In this document: positions 1-8,386 of the stretch, piece after piece | Numbering within the stretch: position 1 is the first letter of the stretch | How the letters are laid out: every line of letters starts with the position of its first letter | Assembly (NCBI RefSeq): GCF_030704205.1 | Contig: NZ_CP131913.1 | Location: 868,001-932,000 of the forward strand | Reading direction: 5' to 3' | DNA from: Halomonas alkalicola | GTDB taxonomy: Bacteria; Pseudomonadota; Gammaproteobacteria; Pseudomonadales; Halomonadaceae | DNA length: 64,000 nt | Notes under the pieces: generated by a model | What the model was told of the DNA's origin: nothing | What the model saw: only the letters and a program-made list of their open reading frames with translations | Databases searched by the model: none | Made by a program: the position numbers and the translations under genes

Positions 1-15
1 GCAGTGACGCATAAC

Positions 16-118
16 GAGGGGCGCTGGGGGCAAGCCGAAGAGGAGGTCCTATGCCAGGGATGGCATCGGTAGCGTACAGGGATGTATTCAGAGCGCCTCC
101 TCGAAGGCTTGCCGACAG
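16..118 (+). repeat. Structured intergenic repeat, copy A
   Basis: This 103-bp element is about 80% identical to the reverse complement of 4562-4664. It folds as an outer stem (29-36 with 106-113, and 40-46 with 96-102, separated by a symmetrical GAA/GAA internal loop) enclosing two hairpins that both carry a GGGA loop: ATGCCA-GGGA-TGGCAT at 51-66 and TACA-GGGA-TGTA at 75-86. GGGA fits the GNRA tetraloop rule if the plus strand is transcribed. It lies below the 3' end of urtE, in antisense orientation to the urt operon. The class (REP/BIME-like or structured RNA) is unknown. Confidence 0.75.
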
Positions 119-171
119 GTCAGCCCCGAGTGATATAAGCCAGCTGTAACCGCCCGTCGTCGCTTCCGACC

Positions 172-870
172 TTAGACGGTGAGGTGCTCCCTGATCAGCG
201 CATCGGAGAGCTCGCCGATGGCCCCCTTGGCCACCGGCCGGCCGCGGTCCATGATCACGAAGCGGTCGGCGTACTTGCGGGCGAAGGGCAGCTTCTGCTC
301 CACCAGCAGCACGCTGAGGCCGTCTTCCGCGATCAGCCTGCGGATCACCTCGCCGATCAGGGTGACGATATTGGGCTGGATGCCCTCCCCCGGCTCGTCG
401 AGGATCAGCAGGCGCGGCTCGAGCACCAGCGCCCGGCCGATGGCCAGCTGCTGCTGCTGGCCACCGGAGAGATCGCCACCGCGACGGTGCTTCATCTCCC
501 GAAGCACCGGGAAGAGCTCGTAGATGCGCTCGGGAATCGTCCTGCGGCCGTCGCCCCGGGCGGCGAGCCCGGTGCGCAGGTTCTCCTCCACGGTGAGCAG
601 CGGAAAGATCTGGCGGCCCTGGGGCACGTAGCCGATGCCGAGCCGCGAGCGCTCCTCGACGCGCCGCCGGGTCAGCTCCACGTCGTCGGCGTAGCGGAGG
701 CTGCCGGAGGCCACTTTTACCTCGCCCATGATCGCCTTCATCAGGGTGGTCTTGCCCACCCCGTTGCGGCCCATCACGCAGGTGCACTCCCCCGCGGGCA
801 CCTCGAGGTCGAGATCCCAGAGGGTATGGCTCTCGCCGTAGTACTGGTTGAGCTTGTCGATCCTGAGCAT
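172..870 (-). CDS. urtE: Urea ABC transporter ATP-binding subunit UrtE
   Basis: This 232-residue protein is the second ATPase of the five-part urea importer and hydrolyses ATP on the cytoplasmic side of the UrtBC permease. The Walker A motif GRNGVGKT is at about residues 34-41, the ABC signature LSGGQ at 135-139 and Walker B LLILDEP at 155-161. The start ATG overlaps the urtD stop by one base, so the pair is translationally coupled. It is the last gene of urtABCDE. Length and motifs are those of the UrtE/LivF-like family, and the complete urt context makes the substrate assignment firm. Confidence 0.95.
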   Translation of the reverse strand: MLRIDKLNQYYGESHTLWDLDLEVPAGECTCVMGRNGVGKTTLMKAIMGEVKVASGSLRYADDVELTRRRVEERSRLGIGYVPQGRQIFPLLTVEENLRTGLAARGDGRRTIPERIYELFPVLREMKHRRGGDLSGGQQQQLAIGRALVLEPRLLILDEPGEGIQPNIVTLIGEVIRRLIAEDGLSVLLVEQKLPFARKYADRFVIMDRGRPVAKGAIGELSDALIREHLTV

Positions 871-1709
871 CACGCCATCTCCTCGTCGGCCTCGGCCCCC
901 AGGTAGACCTCGATCACCCTGGGGTCGCTGGCCACCTGGTCCATGGTCCCCTCGGCCAGCACGCTGCCCTGGTGGAGCACCGTCACCTGGCGGGCGATGG
1001 AGCGCACGAAGCCCATATCGTGCTCCACCACCACCACCGACTGCTTGCCGGCAAGCCCGGTCAGCAGCTCCGCGGTGCGCTCCATCTCCTGCTCGGTCAT
1101 GCCGGCCACCGGTTCGTCCACCAGCAGCAGGCGCGGCCGCTGCATCAGCAGCATGCCGATCTCCAGCCACTGCTTCTGGCCGTGGGAGAGGATGCCCGCC
1201 GGCCGGTCGCGCAGCGCGGTGAGGCCGATGGTGTCGAGCCCCTCCTCGATGCGGTCGCGCACCTCGCCGCTCATCCGTGCGGTCAGGGTCGGCAGGATGC
1301 GCTTGTCGGCGGCCATGGCCAGCTCCAGGTTCTCGAACACGCTGAGCGCCTCGAAGACCGTAGGCTTCTGGAACTTGCGGCCGATGCCGAGACTGGCGAT
1401 CTCCGGCTCGTTCATCGTCAGCAGGTCGTGGCGGCTGCCGAACCACACCGAGCCGGTGTCGGGGCGGGTCTTGCCGGTGATGATATCCATCATGGTGGTC
1501 TTGCCGGCGCCGTTGGGGCCAATGATGCAGCGCAGCTCGCCGTCGTCGATGGTCAGGTTGAGGTTGTCGATGGCCTTGAAGCCGTCGAAGCTCACCGTGA
1601 CGTCCTCCAGGTAGAGGATCGGGCCGTGGCGCACGTCCACCGGCGAGGCGGTCGGCACCAGGAAGTCGAAGACGCGATCGCGGTCGGCCAGGGATCTCAG
1701 GAAGCTCAT
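870..1709 (-). CDS. urtD: Urea ABC transporter ATP-binding subunit UrtD
   Basis: First ATPase of the urea importer, 279 residues, LivG-like. Walker A GPNGAGKTT is at about 64-72; the signature is LSHGQ (174-178) rather than LSGGQ, as is usual for UrtD; Walker B LLLVDEP is at 194-200. The N-terminal ~30 residues before the ABC core are typical of UrtD. The start overlaps the urtC stop by four bases (ATGA), and its own stop overlaps urtE. It partners with UrtE to energise the UrtB-UrtC channel. Confidence 0.95.
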   Translation of the reverse strand: MSFLRSLADRDRVFDFLVPTASPVDVRHGPILYLEDVTVSFDGFKAIDNLNLTIDDGELRCIIGPNGAGKTTMMDIITGKTRPDTGSVWFGSRHDLLTMNEPEIASLGIGRKFQKPTVFEALSVFENLELAMAADKRILPTLTARMSGEVRDRIEEGLDTIGLTALRDRPAGILSHGQKQWLEIGMLLMQRPRLLLVDEPVAGMTEQEMERTAELLTGLAGKQSVVVVEHDMGFVRSIARQVTVLHQGSVLAEGTMDQVASDPRVIEVYLGAEADEEMA

Positions 1710-2872
1710 GGGGTCACCTCCGAGCCGGTGGCGCTGTTTTCATTGCCGGACGCGCCGGCGTCATCGCCCGTTCGGCGACGCTTCAGGCGATAGGCGAGGA
1801 TCCCCGCCACGCCCCTGGGCAGGAAGACCGTGACCAGCACGAAGAGCCCGCCGAGGGCGAAGAGCCAGGCGTCGGGCATAGCGCCGGTGAAATAGGTCTT
1901 GGCGTAGTTGACGAGTATCGCCCCGATCACCGCCCCGTAGAGGGTCGCCCGGCCGCCGAGCGCCACCCAGAGCACGATCTCGATGGAGAAGAGCGGCGAG
2001 AACTCGCTGGGGTTGATGATCCCCACCTGGGGCACGTAGAGGGCGCCGGCGAGCCCCGCCAGCATGGCCGAGACCACGAAGACGAAGAGCTGGAAGCGCT
2101 CCACCCGGTAGCCGAGAAAGCGCGTGCGCGCCTCGGCGTCACGGGTGGCCACGCAGACCCGGCCGAGCTTGCTTCCCACGATGGCTCGGCACACGACATA
2201 GCCCAGGGCCAGCGCCACGCCGCTGGCCAGGAAGAGCCCGAGGCGCGTCTCGTTGCTTCTCAGGTTGAAGCCCAGGATCTCGCGGAAGTCGGTCAGGCCG
2301 TCGCTGCCGCCGAAGCCCATCTCGTTGCGGAAGAAGGCCAGCATCAGGGCGAAGGTGAGCGCCTGGGTGATGATGGAGAGATAGACCCCGGTGACCCGGG
2401 AGCGGAAGGCCAGGAAGCCGAACACCAGCGCCAGGGCGCCGGGCACCAGCAGCACCATCAGGAAGGCGAACCAGGCCATGTCGAAGCCGAGCCAGTACCA
2501 GGGCAGGTTCTCCCAGCTCAGGAACACCATGAAGTCCGGCAGCACGGGATCACCATAGACCCCGCGGTCGCCGATCTGGCGCATCAGGTACATGCCCATG
2601 GCGTAGCCGCCCAGCGCGAAGAAGGCGCCGTGACCCAGGCTCAGGATGCCCAGATAGCCCCACACCAGGTCCACGGCGACGGCCAGCAGCGCATAGCTCA
2701 GGTACTTGCCGAAGAGGTTGACGGTATAAGCGTTGACGTAAAGCGGGTGGCCCTGGGGCACGGCCAGGTGCAGCAGCGTCACCAGGGTCATGGCCGCCAG
2801 CAGCACGGCCAGGAAGAGCTGCGTCGAGCGCTCGGCGAAGGGGCGCGTCAGCCAGAAGTGTGTGGAATGCAT
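1706..2872 (-). CDS. urtC: Urea ABC transporter permease UrtC
   Basis: Inner-membrane permease of 388 residues, LivM family, with about ten hydrophobic segments from residue ~20 to ~365. Recognisable stretches are YLGILSLGHGAFFALGGYAM near residue 70, the LivM-type loop that follows a transmembrane helix, and the charged C-terminal tail. It forms the translocation path with UrtB. Three bases separate it from the urtB stop, and its stop overlaps the urtD start, so urtB to urtE form one tightly packed transcription unit. Confidence 0.95.
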   Translation of the reverse strand: MHSTHFWLTRPFAERSTQLFLAVLLAAMTLVTLLHLAVPQGHPLYVNAYTVNLFGKYLSYALLAVAVDLVWGYLGILSLGHGAFFALGGYAMGMYLMRQIGDRGVYGDPVLPDFMVFLSWENLPWYWLGFDMAWFAFLMVLLVPGALALVFGFLAFRSRVTGVYLSIITQALTFALMLAFFRNEMGFGGSDGLTDFREILGFNLRSNETRLGLFLASGVALALGYVVCRAIVGSKLGRVCVATRDAEARTRFLGYRVERFQLFVFVVSAMLAGLAGALYVPQVGIINPSEFSPLFSIEIVLWVALGGRATLYGAVIGAILVNYAKTYFTGAMPDAWLFALGGLFVLVTVFLPRGVAGILAYRLKRRRTGDDAGASGNENSATGSEVTP

Positions 2873-2875
2873 CGG

Positions 2876-4471
2876 TTAGCCCTCCGCCGCCCGGCCCTTC
2901 TGCGGGAAGAGTCCGCGGGGGCGCTTCTGAATGAACAGGATGATGAAGACGAGCACGATGATCTTGGCCAGCACGGCGCCCGCCCAGGGTTCCAGCACCT
3001 GGTTGATCACCCCCAGCGACAGGCCCGCCACCAGGGTGCCCCAGAGGTTTCCGACGCCGCCGAACACCACCACCATGAAGGAGTCGATGATGTAGCTCTG
3101 GCCCAGGTTGGGCCCCACGTTGGTGAGCTGGGAGAGCGCCACCCCGGCGAGCCCCGCCACCCCGGAGCCCAGGGCGAAGGTGAGGATATCGACCCGGGTG
3201 GCGCGGATGCCCATGGAGCGCGCCATGGCGCGGTTCTGGGTCACCGCCCGCACCTCGAGCCCGAGCCGGGTCCGGCGCATGATCAGCACCAGAGCGGCGA
3301 ACACCGCCAGGGCGAAGGCGATCACCACCAGGCGGTTGAGGGTCAGCGAGAGGGCGTCGTTGACGGCGATGGAGCCGCTCATCCACTCCGGGGAGACCAC
3401 GGTGCGGTTCTGGGGCGAGATCAGGGTACGCACCAGCTGTTGCAGGATCAGGCTGATGCCGAAGGTGGCCAGCAGGGTCTCCAGCGGCCGCCCCTTGAGG
3501 AACTGGATCACCCCGCGCTCGATGGCGATGCCGGCCAGCGCCGCCACCAGGAAGCCGGCGGGCACCGACAGCACCAGGGCCAGGCCCGGCTGGCCGGGCA
3601 GCAGCTGCTGCATCATCCAGGTGGTGTAGGCGCCGAGCATGATCAGCTCGCCGTGGGCCATGTTGATCACCCCCATCACCCCGAAGGTGATGGCCAGGCC
3701 GATAGCCGCCAGCACCAGCACCGAGCCCAGGGAGAGCCCGAAGTAGAGGGTCTCGGCGGCGCGGTTGACCTTGAGCATCTGTTCGATGCCGCTCAGGGCA
3801 CTGCGGGCGGCGTCGGCCAGCATCGGGTCGTCGCCGTTGGCCGCCTGATTGAGAGCGACGCGGACCCGGGAGTGCAGGCTGCCCTCGAGGTCGGCCACGG
3901 CGGCCACCTCGCCCTGCTCCAGGCGGTAGATGGCGAGCGCCTGGGTCAGGCGGCGGCGCACCCGGGCGTCCTCCTCGCCCTCGATCACCTCGGCAAGGGG
4001 GCCGGCCAGGTCGGCGTCCACCTCGCCGAGCAGCCGCTCGGCGGAGGCGCGACGCAGTGTGAGGTCCGCCGAGTAGAGATCCACCACGGCGATGGCGCTG
4101 CGCAGCTGGTTGCGCAGGGCGTTGTTGATGCCGATGCGGTCGAGATCGCGCCGGGACATCTCGCCCAGCGCCTCGCCGGTGAGGGCATCCTCCACCGGCC
4201 AGTCGCGGCCGCGGTTGTCCAGCACCACCACGAAGCGGCCGTCGTCGGCGCGCTGCAGGCGGCCGTCGAGCAGGGCCTGGAGCCAGTCCCGGGCGCGCTC
4301 GTCGTCGCTGGCCACGATGGCCTCGATGGCGCGGCTCTTGGCGGGGAAGCTGTCGACGTCGAGGGCGTCGAGCAGCTCGATGGCGGCGGAATCGTCGGCC
4401 GCGGGCTGGGCCTGGGCGCCCAGCGGCACGGCCAGCAGCACCAGCAGCCAGAGAAAAAGGAGACGCCTCAT
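2876..4471 (-). CDS. urtB: Urea ABC transporter permease UrtB
   Basis: LivH-type permease of 531 residues. A signal peptide (about 1-22, ending AQA) precedes a soluble, presumably periplasmic domain of roughly 220 residues; the LivH core starts near residue 243 with ETLYFGLSLGSVL and contains the INMAHGELIMLGAY loop typical of the family. The extra N-terminal domain is a normal feature of proteobacterial UrtB and accounts for its length compared with ~300-residue LivH proteins. It is separated from urtA by 220 bases that carry a structured repeat. Confidence 0.94.
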   Translation of the reverse strand: MRRLLFLWLLVLLAVPLGAQAQPAADDSAAIELLDALDVDSFPAKSRAIEAIVASDDERARDWLQALLDGRLQRADDGRFVVVLDNRGRDWPVEDALTGEALGEMSRRDLDRIGINNALRNQLRSAIAVVDLYSADLTLRRASAERLLGEVDADLAGPLAEVIEGEEDARVRRRLTQALAIYRLEQGEVAAVADLEGSLHSRVRVALNQAANGDDPMLADAARSALSGIEQMLKVNRAAETLYFGLSLGSVLVLAAIGLAITFGVMGVINMAHGELIMLGAYTTWMMQQLLPGQPGLALVLSVPAGFLVAALAGIAIERGVIQFLKGRPLETLLATFGISLILQQLVRTLISPQNRTVVSPEWMSGSIAVNDALSLTLNRLVVIAFALAVFAALVLIMRRTRLGLEVRAVTQNRAMARSMGIRATRVDILTFALGSGVAGLAGVALSQLTNVGPNLGQSYIIDSFMVVVFGGVGNLWGTLVAGLSLGVINQVLEPWAGAVLAKIIVLVFIILFIQKRPRGLFPQKGRAAEG

Positions 4472-4561
4472 GGGTTCATCCTTTGGATTAGGGAGTCACT
4501 AAGGGGGTAAAGCGGGCGTGCGCCCCGCGAAATCACAGCAGGCAGAATCACTCAAGGCTGT

Positions 4562-4664
4562 TCCGGCGACAGGCCTGCGAGGGGGCGCTGTAAACCCATC
4601 CCTGGGCGCTACCGATGCCATCCCTGGCATAGGACCCCCTCTTCGACCTGTCCCCGGCGCCTTG
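4562..4664 (-). repeat. Structured intergenic repeat, copy B
   Basis: Inverted copy of the element at 16-118. Read on the minus strand it has the same layout: outer stem arms at 4645-4652/4568-4575 and 4635-4641/4579-4585, and hairpins with GGGA loops at 4615-4630 (ATGCCA/TGGCAT) and 4595-4606. Compared with copy A several paired positions change on both sides (GAGGAGG/CCTCCTC becomes GAGGGGG/CCCCCTC; TACA/TGTA becomes CCCA/TGGG), so pairing is kept. It lies in sense orientation inside the 220-base gap between urtA and urtB and would be part of the urt mRNA. Confidence 0.75.
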
Positions 4665-4691
4665 CGCTTGATGCGACGCCGGGAGCGGGCG

Positions 4692-6035
4692 TTACTCGGC
4701 GAGGGCGGCCTCGGCTTCCTCGGCGGCGGTGCTGCCGCCGCAGCGGCCGGTGGCCACGTTGAAGTTGCCGCAGCGCATGGGCGCCTGCCAGTCGGCCATC
4801 AGGTCACGGGAGCCGGGCAGGAAGTCGGACCAGGCGTCGCCGACCACGGTGGAGGGGGTCTGCCAGACGATGTCGAACTGGCCGTTGTCCTGGACCTCGC
4901 CGATCAGCACCGGCTTGGTGATGTGGTGGTTGGGCATCATCGCCGCGTAGCTGCCGGAGAGGTTCGGCACCACCACGCCGATGATGGCGTCCTTGATGGC
5001 GTCGGGGTCGGTGGTGCCGGCCTTGCGCACCGCCTCGGCCCACATGTTAAAGCCGATGTAGTGGGCTTCCATGGGGTCGTTGGTGACCGCCTCCTCGTCG
5101 CCGGTCCACTCGATCCAGGCGTCGATGAAGTCGTAGTTGGCGTCGGTGTCGACGCTCATGAAGTAGTTCCAGGCGGCCAGGTGGCCCACCAGGGGGGCAG
5201 TGTCGATGCCGGTGAGCTCCTGCTCTCCCACCGAGAAGGCGATGACCGGAATGTCGCCAGCGTCCACCCCCTGGTTGCCCAGCTCCCGGTAGAAGGGCAC
5301 GTTAGCATCGCCGTTGATGGTGGAGACCACCGCGGTGGGCTTGCCCTCGCTGCCGAAACGGCGCACCTCGGCGACGATGTTCTGCCAGTCGCTGTGCCCG
5401 AAGGGGGTGTAGTTGACCATGATGTCCTCGTCGGCGATGCCGTGCTCCTCCTTGAGGAAGGCTTCGAGGATGCGGTTGGTGGTGCGCGGATAGACGTAGT
5501 CGGTGCCGAGCAGCGCGAAGCGCTCGATGCCCATCTCGTTGATCAAGTACTCCACCGCGGGGATGGCCTGCTGGTTGGGCGCGGCGCCGGTGTAGAAGAC
5601 GTTCTCGGAGGACTCCTCCCCCTCGTACTGCACCGGATAGAAGAGCAGGCCGTTGAGCTCCTCGAACACCGGCAGCACCGCCTTGCGCGACACCGAGGTC
5701 CAGTTACCGAAGACCACGTCCACCTCATGCTGGGCGAGCAGCTCCCGGGCGCGCTCGGCGAACAGCGGCCAGTTGGAGGCCGGGTCCACCACCACCGCCT
5801 CGAGCTGGCGGCCGAGCAGCCCCCCCTGCTCGTTCTGCTTGGCGATCAGCATCTCCACGGTGTCCTTGAGCACCGTCTCGCTGATCGCCATGGTGCCGGA
5901 GAGCGAGTGCAGGATGCCCACCTTGATGGGGTCGTCGTCGGCCAGGGCCTGGCCGCCGGCGCCCAGCAGGGAGGCGGTCAGCAGCGCGGCGGTCAGGGGA
6001 CGAAGCGGCAGCGACTTGCGATGGGATAGGGTCAC
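4692..6035 (-). CDS. urtA: Urea ABC transporter substrate-binding protein UrtA
   Basis: Periplasmic urea-binding protein of 447 residues that delivers urea to UrtBC. The start chosen is a GTG at 6033-6035 because AAGGAG lies six bases upstream and a Sec signal peptide follows directly (basic RKSLPLR, hydrophobic core, cleavage after ALA at about residue 32). The mature protein begins with DDPIKVGILHSLSGTMAISE, the hallmark of the family, and contains a Cys pair (CGNFNVATGRCGG) near the C-terminus. A longer in-frame extension to 6317 exists but would bury the signal peptide. It is the first gene of the operon, below a sigma-54 promoter. Confidence 0.95.
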   Translation of the reverse strand: MTLSHRKSLPLRPLTAALLTASLLGAGGQALADDDPIKVGILHSLSGTMAISETVLKDTVEMLIAKQNEQGGLLGRQLEAVVVDPASNWPLFAERARELLAQHEVDVVFGNWTSVSRKAVLPVFEELNGLLFYPVQYEGEESSENVFYTGAAPNQQAIPAVEYLINEMGIERFALLGTDYVYPRTTNRILEAFLKEEHGIADEDIMVNYTPFGHSDWQNIVAEVRRFGSEGKPTAVVSTINGDANVPFYRELGNQGVDAGDIPVIAFSVGEQELTGIDTAPLVGHLAAWNYFMSVDTDANYDFIDAWIEWTGDEEAVTNDPMEAHYIGFNMWAEAVRKAGTTDPDAIKDAIIGVVVPNLSGSYAAMMPNHHITKPVLIGEVQDNGQFDIVWQTPSTVVGDAWSDFLPGSRDLMADWQAPMRCGNFNVATGRCGGSTAAEEAEAALAE

Positions 6036-6088
6036 GAGAATCTCCTTGCTCCCCGCTCGGGGGTCGTTGTTGTGGGACAAGGAGACTT

Positions 6089-6104
6089 TGCAAGGGGTGC
6101 GCCA
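6089..6104 (-). promoter_or_regulatory. Sigma-54 promoter of urtABCDE
   Basis: On the minus strand the sequence TGGCGCACCCCTTGCA matches the -24/-12 consensus TGGCAC-N5-TTGCA, with the invariant GG and GC exactly ten bases apart. Transcription would begin near 6078, about 43 bases above the urtA GTG codon. Nitrogen-controlled sigma-54 transcription is what is expected of a urea importer. Confidence 0.75.
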
Positions 6105-6181
6105 CAGTAGGCCATTCCCGATAAAGGCCTGCAAATACAAGCAGTTGTCTCTAATTAATGCGGCGCAGCAGAGCGCTTGAC

Positions 6182-6229
6182 GCACCGCCTCGGTGCAACC
6201 GAGGGCGCCGCCATGCACCGTTCGGTGCA
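6182..6229 (-). promoter_or_regulatory. Two NtrC-like enhancer sites
   Basis: Two dyads resemble the NtrC site GCAC-N7-GTGC. The first, 6182-6196, is GCAC-CGCCTCG-GTGC. The second, 6214-6229, is TGCACC-GTTC-GGTGCA, a perfect dyad one base shorter than usual. Their centres are 32 bp apart, about three helical turns, and lie about 111 and 143 bp upstream of the predicted sigma-54 start, close to the -108 and -140 sites of E. coli glnA. Function is inferred from sequence and spacing. The rest of the 319-base gap 6036-6354 holds the urtA leader and the tctA terminator. Confidence 0.55.
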
Positions 6230-6300
6230 CCGCGCCCGCCCCCTTGCGCCAGGTCAGTGCGCGGCGGACGTGCCGCGCGCCGAGAGCCCGGGTACAACGA

Positions 6301-6333
6301 CGCGGGGGCGCCGGCATGGCCGGCGCCCCCGCG
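6301..6333 (-). terminator. Hairpin terminator after tctA
   Basis: A perfect 15-bp inverted repeat (6301-6315 with 6319-6333) with a three-base ATG loop lies 21 bases below the tctA stop. No long T run follows, so it is either a strong stem-only terminator or an mRNA 3'-end stabiliser. Confidence 0.7.
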
Positions 6334-6354
6334 AACAGCGGTCTGGCGAGGGGG

Positions 6355-7836
6355 TCAGCGGGCCCTGAGCTTGCGCAGCAGCGGCAGGGTCAGGGAGAGC
6401 GCGGCCACCACCAGCAGCGCCAGGGAGATCGGCTTGTCGATGAAGATCGACCAGTCGCCCCCAGAGATCTGCAGCGCCCGGCGCATGGACTCCTCCATGA
6501 TGCTGCCGAGGATCAGCGCCAGGATCAGCGGTGCGGCCGGGAAGCCGAACAGGCGCATGCCGAGCCCCAGCAGGCCGAAGCCGAGCAGCAGCAGCAGGTC
6601 GAAGACGCTGAAGCTCATGCCGTAGACCCCGACCATGCAGAAGATCAGGATCAGCGCCAGCAGCAGCGGCCGCGGCAGGTCGAGGATCTTGGCGATCAGC
6701 GGGATCAGCGGCAGGTTGAGCACCAGCAGCATGATGTTGCCGATATACATGCTGGCCACCACGCCCCAGAAGACGTCGGGGCGGTCCACCAGCATCGCAG
6801 GCCCGGGGGAGACCCCCATCACCAGCAGGGCGCCGAGCAGCACCGCGGTGGAGCCGGAACCGGGCACGCCGAGGGTAAGCAGGGGCACGAAGGAGCCGGT
6901 GCAGGCGGCGTTGTTGGCCGACTCCGGCGCCGCCACTCCCTTGATGTTGCCCTTGCCGAAGGTATCGCCGTCCTTGGCCAGGCGCTTCTCCATGCTGTAG
7001 CCGAGGAAGGAGCCGATGGTCGCGCCGGCCCCGGGCAGCACCCCGGTGAAGAAGCCGAGTATGGAGCTGCGGCCGATGGGCGGGGCGATCTGCCTGACCT
7101 CCTGCTTCGAGAGCCTGAGCGAACCGATGGCGTTGCGCGGCTGCTCCTTGCCGCCGCCCCCCCGCAGCAGCATGTAGAACACCTCGGCCAGGGCGAAGAT
7201 CCCCAGCGCCACCACCAGGAAGTCGATGCCGTCGAGCAGGTGGGCGGTGCCGAAGGTGAAGCGCTCGGTGCCGGTCTGCAGGTCGATGCCCATGATGGAG
7301 ATCATCACCCCCACCACGGCGGCGATCAGTCCCTTGACCAGCGACTTGTCGGAGAGCGAGACCACCGCGGTGAGGCCCAGCACCATCAGCGAGAAGTACT
7401 CGGCGGGCCCGAAGCTGACTGCCACCCGGCCGAGAAGCGGTGCCACCAGCATCAGGAAGATGATGGAGATGGTGCCGCCGATGAAGGAGGCGTAAGCGGC
7501 GATGGCCAGGGCCTTGCCGGCCTGGCCCTGCTTGGCCAGTGGGTAGCCGTCGAAGGAGGTGGCCACGGTGCCCGCCACGCCCGGGGCGTTGAGCAGGATC
7601 GAGGAGGTGGAGCCGCCGAAGATGGCACCGTAGTAGACCCCGGCCATCAGGATCAGCCCCGAGGAGGGCTCCATGCCGAAGGTGAGCGGGATCATCAGGG
7701 CCAGCGCGCTGATCGGCCCAAGCCCCGGCAGCATGCCGATCACCGTGCCGGCGAAGACCCCGGCGAAGACGTAGAAGAGGTTGATCGGGTCCAGCGCGAT
7801 GCTGAAGCCGTAGATCAGGTTATTGAAGGCGTCCAT
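6355..7836 (-). CDS. tctA: Tripartite tricarboxylate transporter large permease TctA
   Basis: Large membrane subunit (493 residues, about 11-12 hydrophobic segments) of a TTT-family secondary transporter. The TctA signature is seen near the N-terminus (GTVIGMLPGLGPISALALMIPLTFGM, residues ~30-55, cited in part) and in the YYGAIFGGSTSSILLNAPG stretch at ~68-86, with the second half repeating a similar glycine/proline-rich pattern (LTLGVPGSGSTAVLLGAL). It is the last gene of tctCBA. The substrate could be citrate or another carboxylate; the neighbouring CitA-like sensor favours a tricarboxylate. Confidence 0.93.
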   Translation of the reverse strand: MDAFNNLIYGFSIALDPINLFYVFAGVFAGTVIGMLPGLGPISALALMIPLTFGMEPSSGLILMAGVYYGAIFGGSTSSILLNAPGVAGTVATSFDGYPLAKQGQAGKALAIAAYASFIGGTISIIFLMLVAPLLGRVAVSFGPAEYFSLMVLGLTAVVSLSDKSLVKGLIAAVVGVMISIMGIDLQTGTERFTFGTAHLLDGIDFLVVALGIFALAEVFYMLLRGGGGKEQPRNAIGSLRLSKQEVRQIAPPIGRSSILGFFTGVLPGAGATIGSFLGYSMEKRLAKDGDTFGKGNIKGVAAPESANNAACTGSFVPLLTLGVPGSGSTAVLLGALLVMGVSPGPAMLVDRPDVFWGVVASMYIGNIMLLVLNLPLIPLIAKILDLPRPLLLALILIFCMVGVYGMSFSVFDLLLLLGFGLLGLGMRLFGFPAAPLILALILGSIMEESMRRALQISGGDWSIFIDKPISLALLVVAALSLTLPLLRKLRAR

Positions 7837-7855
7837 GGAATCACTCTCTCGCCGG

Positions 7856-8338
7856 TCAGAACGGCAGCAGGCCGGTGGGCAGGTAGACGCCCATCACCCG
7901 GGTCAGGGTCAGGTAGAGGGTCAGCACCACGCCCAGCGAGGTCGCCAGGTTGACGGCGTGGCGGCGATAGCCGTAGTAGGCGCCGAGGCCGAAGCAGAGT
8001 GCCGTGGAGGCCAGCACGAAGCCCACCGGCACCAGCAGCAGCGCATAGGCGGCAAGGGCGATGGCGGTCACCACCACTCGCGACCAGGGGCGCAGCAGCA
8101 GCGGCCCCCTGGGCTCAGCCGCGTCGCCGTCGGGCTGGGGCTCGCCGGCGGCGGGCGCCTCGAGGAAGAGCAACACGGCCAGGCCCAGCAGGGTGAAGCC
8201 CAGCACCTTGGGAAAGAGGTCGGAGTCGATGGGACGCGGCAGGGGGAAGGCCGGGATCTGCCAGGCCATGGCCAGGTAGCCCACCGAGAGCAGCGCCAGC
8301 AGCAGCGCGATGATCTGGTTGGAGTTGAGTCGTGTCAT
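7856..8338 (-). CDS. tctB: Tripartite tricarboxylate transporter small permease TctB
   Basis: Small membrane subunit, 160 residues, with four hydrophobic segments and a Pro/Glu/Asp-rich cytoplasmic loop (~58-78). The start ATG at 8336-8338 was chosen because MTRLNSNQIIALLLAL leads directly into the first membrane segment and GGCAGG lies upstream; a longer frame adds twelve poorly plausible residues. TctB pairs with TctA, which starts 19 bases downstream. A strong hairpin separates it from tctC. Confidence 0.88.
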   Translation of the reverse strand: MTRLNSNQIIALLLALLSVGYLAMAWQIPAFPLPRPIDSDLFPKVLGFTLLGLAVLLFLEAPAAGEPQPDGDAAEPRGPLLLRPWSRVVVTAIALAAYALLLVPVGFVLASTALCFGLGAYYGYRRHAVNLATSLGVVLTLYLTLTRVMGVYLPTGLLPF

Positions 8339-8386
8339 GGAAACCTGCCCGACGGCACCGCAGTGCCGACACATGGGGACGGGCCC

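Noticed and set aside
2630..4510. Long plus-strand frame opposite urtB
   Set aside because: Shadow of urtB with repetitive His/Gln/Gly composition.
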